Below are positions 13,508 to 16,820 of a stretch of DNA of 16,820 nt, piece by piece. Position numbers and translations under genes: made by a program. Source of the DNA: Candidatus Heimdallarchaeota archaeon (GTDB lineage Archaea > Asgardarchaeota > Heimdallarchaeia > Heimdallarchaeales > Heimdallarchaeaceae); the NCBI GenBank assembly GCA_023139025.1, contig JAGLOH010000010.1, forward strand, positions 1 to 16,820, read 5' to 3'. Under the pieces are notes generated by a model. It saw only the letters and a program-made list of their open reading frames with translations, did no database searches and was not told where the DNA came from. Position 1 is the first letter of the stretch, and the number at the start of each line of letters is the position of its first letter.

Positions 13508-15289
13508 TTATTTTCTGTATCTTCTGAAGGCTAAAACTGATGCCAATCCTAAGAAGGATAGGAATACTAATCCGGCAATTCCAGTAGTAGTTACAGGTGG
13601 AATTGTTGTGATTACTTCAAAACCAGCATCTTCCATGTATTCGATTGCGAGTTCAAGATCATATGCGTATGCTTCTAATGTGTCATCATAACATACAGCT
13701 ACAATAGGACATGGAGTTACACCTGGTGCACCGAGACCTTCTAGAATTTGATCTACGATAACATCACGTGGTACAGAATGACTGATTGCTTTACGGACTG
13801 CTTTAGCTGCTGCAGGAGTTCCTACAGGGGTTAATTCACCAGTTCCAAAGACAGGATGTTTCAAGTTGATAGCCATTTCTTGATGAGATGGATCACTTAC
13901 AAGAACACCTTCAACACCAGATGGTGTGAAATCTGCTACAACTGGGTAGTATTGTGCGTCTACAATATCTATAGTTCCAGCAATCAATTCAGCTACTGCG
14001 GTATCTTTACCAGCGATGAAGGTCATATACCATTCTAATAATAGAGGGGCATCTCCTACATAGTTTGTGTTTGGAATAAGCTTTACAACACTGTTGACTG
14101 AATCAAATGTGTCCAACAAGAATGGACCAGCTCCTACGACTAGAGCATCTCCGACATTACCAGTAAATGGTACTTCATTGAAGATGGCATGGCCCCATGT
14201 GCCTATTAATGGTTCAACAACACTTTTGTCAATAATTCCAAAGGAGACTACTCCTAATGAAAATGCATTGACGTCAGTCATGTTGAATTGAATTGTATCG
14301 GCATCAACTGCATATACTGAAGCATTTGTTTCAAACCAAGTTCTGAAATAACTGTAGCTTGAAGAACCAACTGCAGGAGTCATGTGAAGTTGTATAGTGT
14401 ATGCGAAATCTTCAGCAAGAACATCTTCTCCGCTGCTAAACTTAGCTCCAGCTGCGATATCAATTGTCATGTTCTTAAGATCTGAACTATAGGTTGGAAA
14501 ATCTGCTGCTAATACTGGTTCATAGACGTTGGTTATTTGTTGTCTTTCATAGAGAGCACCATAAACACCTTGCATCCATTGAGAATCATAGAATGATTCA
14601 ACAACGAAAGTATTCCATTCTTTAAGATCTGCAGGAATAGCGTATTTAATGATGTGATCTGCTGGGTCATCCCAGTATTCATATCGAGCAACACCTGCAC
14701 CCAATAGAAGTCCATCTATATCTGTAAGTCCTTCTTTGAAACCAAAGAGTGATTTAGGATAGATAAGAACTATAGCGGGCAAGTCTTCATAGAGCATAGC
14801 TTGCATTTCTTTTGCATAACCAATTTGAGTTGCTTGATCTAGCTCTGTTAGGTATTGATTCAACTTAGTATCATATGCTGGATTACTATATTGGTAGAAA
14901 TTATCACCATATGGTACTATTGCGGTAGTTTCAAATAAACCAGTTGGATCCCAATCAAGGCCCCAAGACCAACCGACAAAAAGGATATCAAAGCCTCCTT
15001 CGGCGTAAGTTGGAACATAATCGAAATCAATTAATGGATAAGACCAGGTACGAGGTGCAATATTACCCCAACCAGTGGATTCATGGAAATCTACTCCAAT
15101 ACCAATTTTTGGTAATTGGTTTTCCATCAATAATGACCATTGATTTCTTGCTGCGCTTGTATTGGGTGATAACAAGTTAATTGAAAAAACCTCTTGCAAC
15201 TCAGTTTCCTGAGCTTGTATTTGACCTAGAGCCATGGATAATCCAAATAAGACTACTAAGCCAATACCCAAAATTGCTTTTTTGTTCAT
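13508..15289 (-). CDS. Family-5 (peptide/nickel type) solute-binding protein with swapped halves, membrane-anchored
   Basis: A secreted binding protein of 593 aa from ATG 15289 (597 from the in-frame GTG 15301). It has a signal peptide (NKK, then ILGIGLVVLFGLSMALG, likely cleaved near QIQA-Q) and a C-terminal Thr/Pro linker, one hydrophobic helix and a RRYRK stop. Numbered from the GTG, residues 38-205 match what is normally the C-terminal part of the family: INLLSPNTSAARNQW, LPKIGIGVDF, FDILFVGWSWGLDWDPT, YSNPAYDTKLNQYL, ML-YEDLPAIVLIYP. Residues 217-562 match the normal N-terminal part: IKYAIPADLKEWN, VYGALYER, KFSSGEDVLAEDFAYTI, GAGPFLL, NTNYVGDAP, VRKAISHSVPRDVIVDQILEGLG, YDLELAIEYMEDAGF. 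No permease lies beside it. By eye it is richer in G and C than its neighbours. Confidence 0.88.
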   Translation of the reverse strand: MNKKAILGIGLVVLFGLSMALGQIQAQETELQEVFSINLLSPNTSAARNQWSLLMENQLPKIGIGVDFHESTGWGNIAPRTWSYPLIDFDYVPTYAEGGFDILFVGWSWGLDWDPTGLFETTAIVPYGDNFYQYSNPAYDTKLNQYLTELDQATQIGYAKEMQAMLYEDLPAIVLIYPKSLFGFKEGLTDIDGLLLGAGVARYEYWDDPADHIIKYAIPADLKEWNTFVVESFYDSQWMQGVYGALYERQQITNVYEPVLAADFPTYSSDLKNMTIDIAAGAKFSSGEDVLAEDFAYTIQLHMTPAVGSSSYSYFRTWFETNASVYAVDADTIQFNMTDVNAFSLGVVSFGIIDKSVVEPLIGTWGHAIFNEVPFTGNVGDALVVGAGPFLLDTFDSVNSVVKLIPNTNYVGDAPLLLEWYMTFIAGKDTAVAELIAGTIDIVDAQYYPVVADFTPSGVEGVLVSDPSHQEMAINLKHPVFGTGELTPVGTPAAAKAVRKAISHSVPRDVIVDQILEGLGAPGVTPCPIVAVCYDDTLEAYAYDLELAIEYMEDAGFEVITTIPPVTTTGIAGLVFLSFLGLASVLAFRRYRK

Positions 15290-15297
15290 TGTTTTTT

Positions 15298-15302
15298 TCA
15301 CC
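15298..15302 (-). promoter_or_regulatory. GGTGA Shine-Dalgarno motif that decides the solute-binding protein start
   Basis: On the reverse strand GGTGA ends eight bases before ATG 15289, exactly the spacing seen for the ferredoxin gene. The GTG inside the motif is in frame and would otherwise look like a start at 15301. A TATA-like element at 15318-15324 would start transcription too close to include the motif, so one of the AT-rich elements farther upstream is more likely the promoter. Confidence 0.5.
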
Positions 15303-15380
15303 TTTTCAAAATTCCACTTTATACATTTAGCATGCTAGTGGAAGCAAGAAAAAGTTGCTTAACTCGTTAATAAAGTTTGT

Positions 15381-15432
15381 GGGTTTTCATTTTAATTATT
15401 ATTTTGATTTCAGGGTTTTCATTTTAATTATT
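15381..15432. repeat. Exact 20-bp direct repeat upstream of the solute-binding protein gene
   Basis: GGGTTTTCATTTTAATTATT occurs at 15381-15400 and again at 15413-15432, identical over 20 bases and 32 bases apart start to start. It lies about 90-140 bases upstream of the solute-binding protein start. The spacing is about three helical turns, so paired regulator sites are possible. The 199-base gap 15302-15500 holds no gene that I can support. Confidence 0.75.
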
Positions 15433-15500
15433 AAACTGGTTCTTTTTTACAAGTTGCTTTTTTGATTCCAATTATTGGATTTAATTACCCTGATGATGTT

Positions 15501-15974
15501 TTATTGGTTTAAAAGAATCACTAACCTAAGAACTTGCCATGAAACAAGACCATATAATATTAAGAATCCTCCCCCAAAATAGTATGTAAACGAATTAAAT
15601 GTAGCTTCTCTGAAGCTATCTTTAGAAATAGGATCTGAACCCAGAAGTCTTTCTTTGAGGTTAGAAACTAGCGTTGATTGTCCAAAATTTCCAAAACAAG
15701 CTCCAATAAAGATGACCAACCCTGCCTCTCCAAATATTAGATACTGCATGAAATATAGGATAAACTTCATTTCAGTATCAAACCCAAAATAGAAGCTCAG
15801 TATTAGAATTACATCAATAATAACAAAAACAAGTGAAGAAAAAAATCCTAGTAAAACTATTCTTGCCCAGTTTACCTTAAGTTTTTGAGTTGATGAATCT
15901 TCTTTTTGTGTTTGATATTTTGGTTGTATATCATCTACTTCTTTTGCCTTCCAGGATTTTTCTTTCTTACTCAT
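15501..15974 (-). CDS. Small membrane protein coupled to the ABC ATPase
   Basis: A 157-aa protein that I do not recognise. About 35 hydrophilic N-terminal residues (rich in K, E, Q) precede hydrophobic segments at roughly 38-66 (IVLLGFFSSLVFVIIDVILILSF region), 72-95 (ILYFMQYLIFGEAGLVIFIGACFG region) and 128-155 (YYFGGGFLILYGLVSWQVLRLVILL region). Its ATG overlaps the stop of the ABC ATPase gene as ATGA (15971-15974), so translation is coupled. This suggests a subunit or accessory of that transporter, but it is too short to be a MacB/LolC-type permease. No terminator is seen on the reverse strand after it, so read-through toward the solute-binding protein gene is possible. Confidence 0.65.
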   Translation of the reverse strand: MSKKEKSWKAKEVDDIQPKYQTQKEDSSTQKLKVNWARIVLLGFFSSLVFVIIDVILILSFYFGFDTEMKFILYFMQYLIFGEAGLVIFIGACFGNFGQSTLVSNLKERLLGSDPISKDSFREATFNSFTYYFGGGFLILYGLVSWQVLRLVILLNQ

Positions 15975-16820
15975 TTCTTTCCCTTTTTATTAGTAATTGT
16001 AGAACCACAAGAATTACAGAAGCGTTCATTATTTCCAACTAACTTTCCACACACTGAGCATGTAATAACATCTTGAATATTGTTTTTGTAAAGATTTGGG
16101 TCAAAGACAGGATCGAGGATTATTTTTCCTTCTTTTGTAGATGCTGTGAAATGGGTGGGATTGTTTATACTCTGAAGAATTTCTCTGGGAAGAACTATTC
16201 TTTCTTGCCTATCTATTTCGAGTAAACGACTTTCATCAAGTTTTCTTAGAATTACTTCTCTTCCATGGCGGCCTATAATTATCCCATCTTTTATTTCCAA
16301 AATTCTATCTGCTCTAACAGCAACTTGTTGGGAGTGAGTTACAATACAGAGAGCAATACCTAATTCTTCATTTATGCGATCAAATAAATCAAGAATACTT
16401 TCTGCAGTAACAACATCTAAATCACCCGTTGGTTCATCACCTATCAATATCCTAGGATTAGTTATTAGAGTAGTTGCAATAGCTGCTCTCTTTTTCTCTC
16501 CTCCAGACAAGGTATTTTCTTTTTTATTCCTTTTGTCCCAAATACCAAGAAATTGCAATAGAAATTCTGCTCGCTTTTTCGCGATTCTGGGGGGGACCTT
16601 AGCATAAAAGCCTGCAAGTTCAATATTTTCTTTTACAGTTAAATGAGGAAGTAATCGACTATCTTGAAAAACTACACCAGCGAAAGCCCTTCTGGCTTTA
16701 ATTATCTCTTCTAAGCTTGATCTAGTGATATCTTTAGAAAGATCCTTCCAAAAAACTTTACCTGAGGTGGGTTTGGTAATTCCAGCAACTATACTCACTA
16801 GTGTTGTTTTACCGCTTCCA
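15971..16820 (-). CDS. ABC transporter ATPase (LolD/MacB type) with AbrB-like and zinc-ribbon tail (partial)
   Basis: The gene runs off the window; the first visible residues GSGKTTL belong to Walker A, so an apparent GTG start at 16798 is not real. Counting from the GTG codon, the motifs are Q-loop GVVFQDSRLLPHLTV (41-55), signature LSGGEKKRAAIA (98-109), Walker B LIGDEPTGDLD (118-128) and H-loop VTHSQQVAVRAD (153-164). This set is typical of the LolD/MacB/FtsE group. Beyond the ATPase core come residues 192-231, which resemble an AbrB/SpoVT hairpin (EIDRQERIVLPREIL, then GKIILDP), and a zinc ribbon with C247-x2-C250 and C261-x2-C264 and a Lys-rich end. The ATPase would energise a membrane complex; its permease is not in the window. 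The tail is unusual for the family. Confidence 0.85.
   Translation of the reverse strand, partial: GSGKTTLVSIVAGITKPTSGKVFWKDLSKDITRSSLEEIIKARRAFAGVVFQDSRLLPHLTVKENIELAGFYAKVPPRIAKKRAEFLLQFLGIWDKRNKKENTLSGGEKKRAAIATTLITNPRILIGDEPTGDLDVVTAESILDLFDRINEELGIALCIVTHSQQVAVRADRILEIKDGIIIGRHGREVILRKLDESRLLEIDRQERIVLPREILQSINNPTHFTASTKEGKIILDPVFDPNLYKNNIQDVITCSVCGKLVGNNERFCNSCGSTITNKKGKK

Noticed and set aside
15467..15479. Small inverted repeat TCCAATTATTGGA as a terminator
   Set aside because: The arms are only six bases with a one-base loop, and no U-run follows on the reverse strand.
13508..15974. The solute-binding protein and the ABC ATPase as one peptide importer
   Set aside because: The ATPase is of the LolD/MacB type, not the Opp/Dpp type, and no Opp-type permease is present. 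Shared strand and closeness alone do not support a functional link.
16796..16798. GTG as start of the ABC ATPase
   Set aside because: The frame continues upstream to the window edge as GSGKTTL, the Walker A motif, so the true start is outside the window.

Overview
The window looks like a chromosomal segment of an AT-rich archaeon, most likely an Asgard archaeon. The archaeal assignment rests on the exosome subunit Rrp42, ribosomal protein L37Ae, a stand-alone Brix protein, the KEOPS subunit Pcc1 and the large clamp loader subunit RfcL, together with TATA-type promoters and several apparently leaderless genes. The Asgard assignment is weaker. It rests on a small longin-like protein (9837-10313) and a RING-H2-like finger at the end of a Dna2-like nuclease-helicase (10431-13436). 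I cannot place the lineage more precisely from sequence alone. No rRNA, tRNA, CRISPR array, insertion sequence or phage gene was seen.

Layout. Positions 1-2104 hold a forward information-processing block: the tail of a gene that is probably rrp41, then rrp42, rpl37ae, a Brix-domain gene and pcc1. This is a well-known archaeal gene order, but rpoP, often found after rpl37ae, is absent. Positions 2113-7010 hold a TIM-barrel isomerase/epimerase-like gene (reverse), divergent from a DDAH/arginine deiminase-fold hydrolase. These are followed by a small polytopic membrane protein, rfcL with a C-terminal PIP box, and a convergent two-gene unit of a phosphoribosyltransferase and a winged-helix protein. 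Positions 7144-9811 hold a very long coiled-coil protein with TrmB-like ends and a 2[4Fe-4S] ferredoxin. Positions 9837-13436 hold the longin-like gene, divergent from the Dna2-like gene. Positions 13508-16820 are all reverse strand: an ABC ATPase (cut by the window edge) with an AbrB-like and zinc-ribbon tail, a small membrane protein translationally coupled to it, and a family-5 solute-binding protein whose two halves appear in swapped order.

How the genes fit together. The first block couples RNA decay (exosome), ribosome components and assembly (L37Ae, Brix) and tRNA t6A modification (KEOPS). RfcL loads the PCNA clamp. The ABC ATPase and the 157-aa membrane protein probably form one export or lipoprotein-type transporter unit with components outside the window. 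The solute-binding protein has no Opp/Dpp-type permease or ATPase beside it here.

Most unusual items: (1) the circularly permuted solute-binding protein; (2) the Dna2-like nuclease-helicase with a terminal RING-type finger and a duplicated C-x2-C-x5-C cluster; (3) the TrmB-type regulator whose two end domains are separated by more than 500 residues of predicted coiled coil; (4) the ABC ATPase with a DNA-binding-type tail. Translation signals are also informative. Several genes use a GGTGA Shine-Dalgarno motif, and in two of them the GTG inside that motif mimics an upstream start codon.
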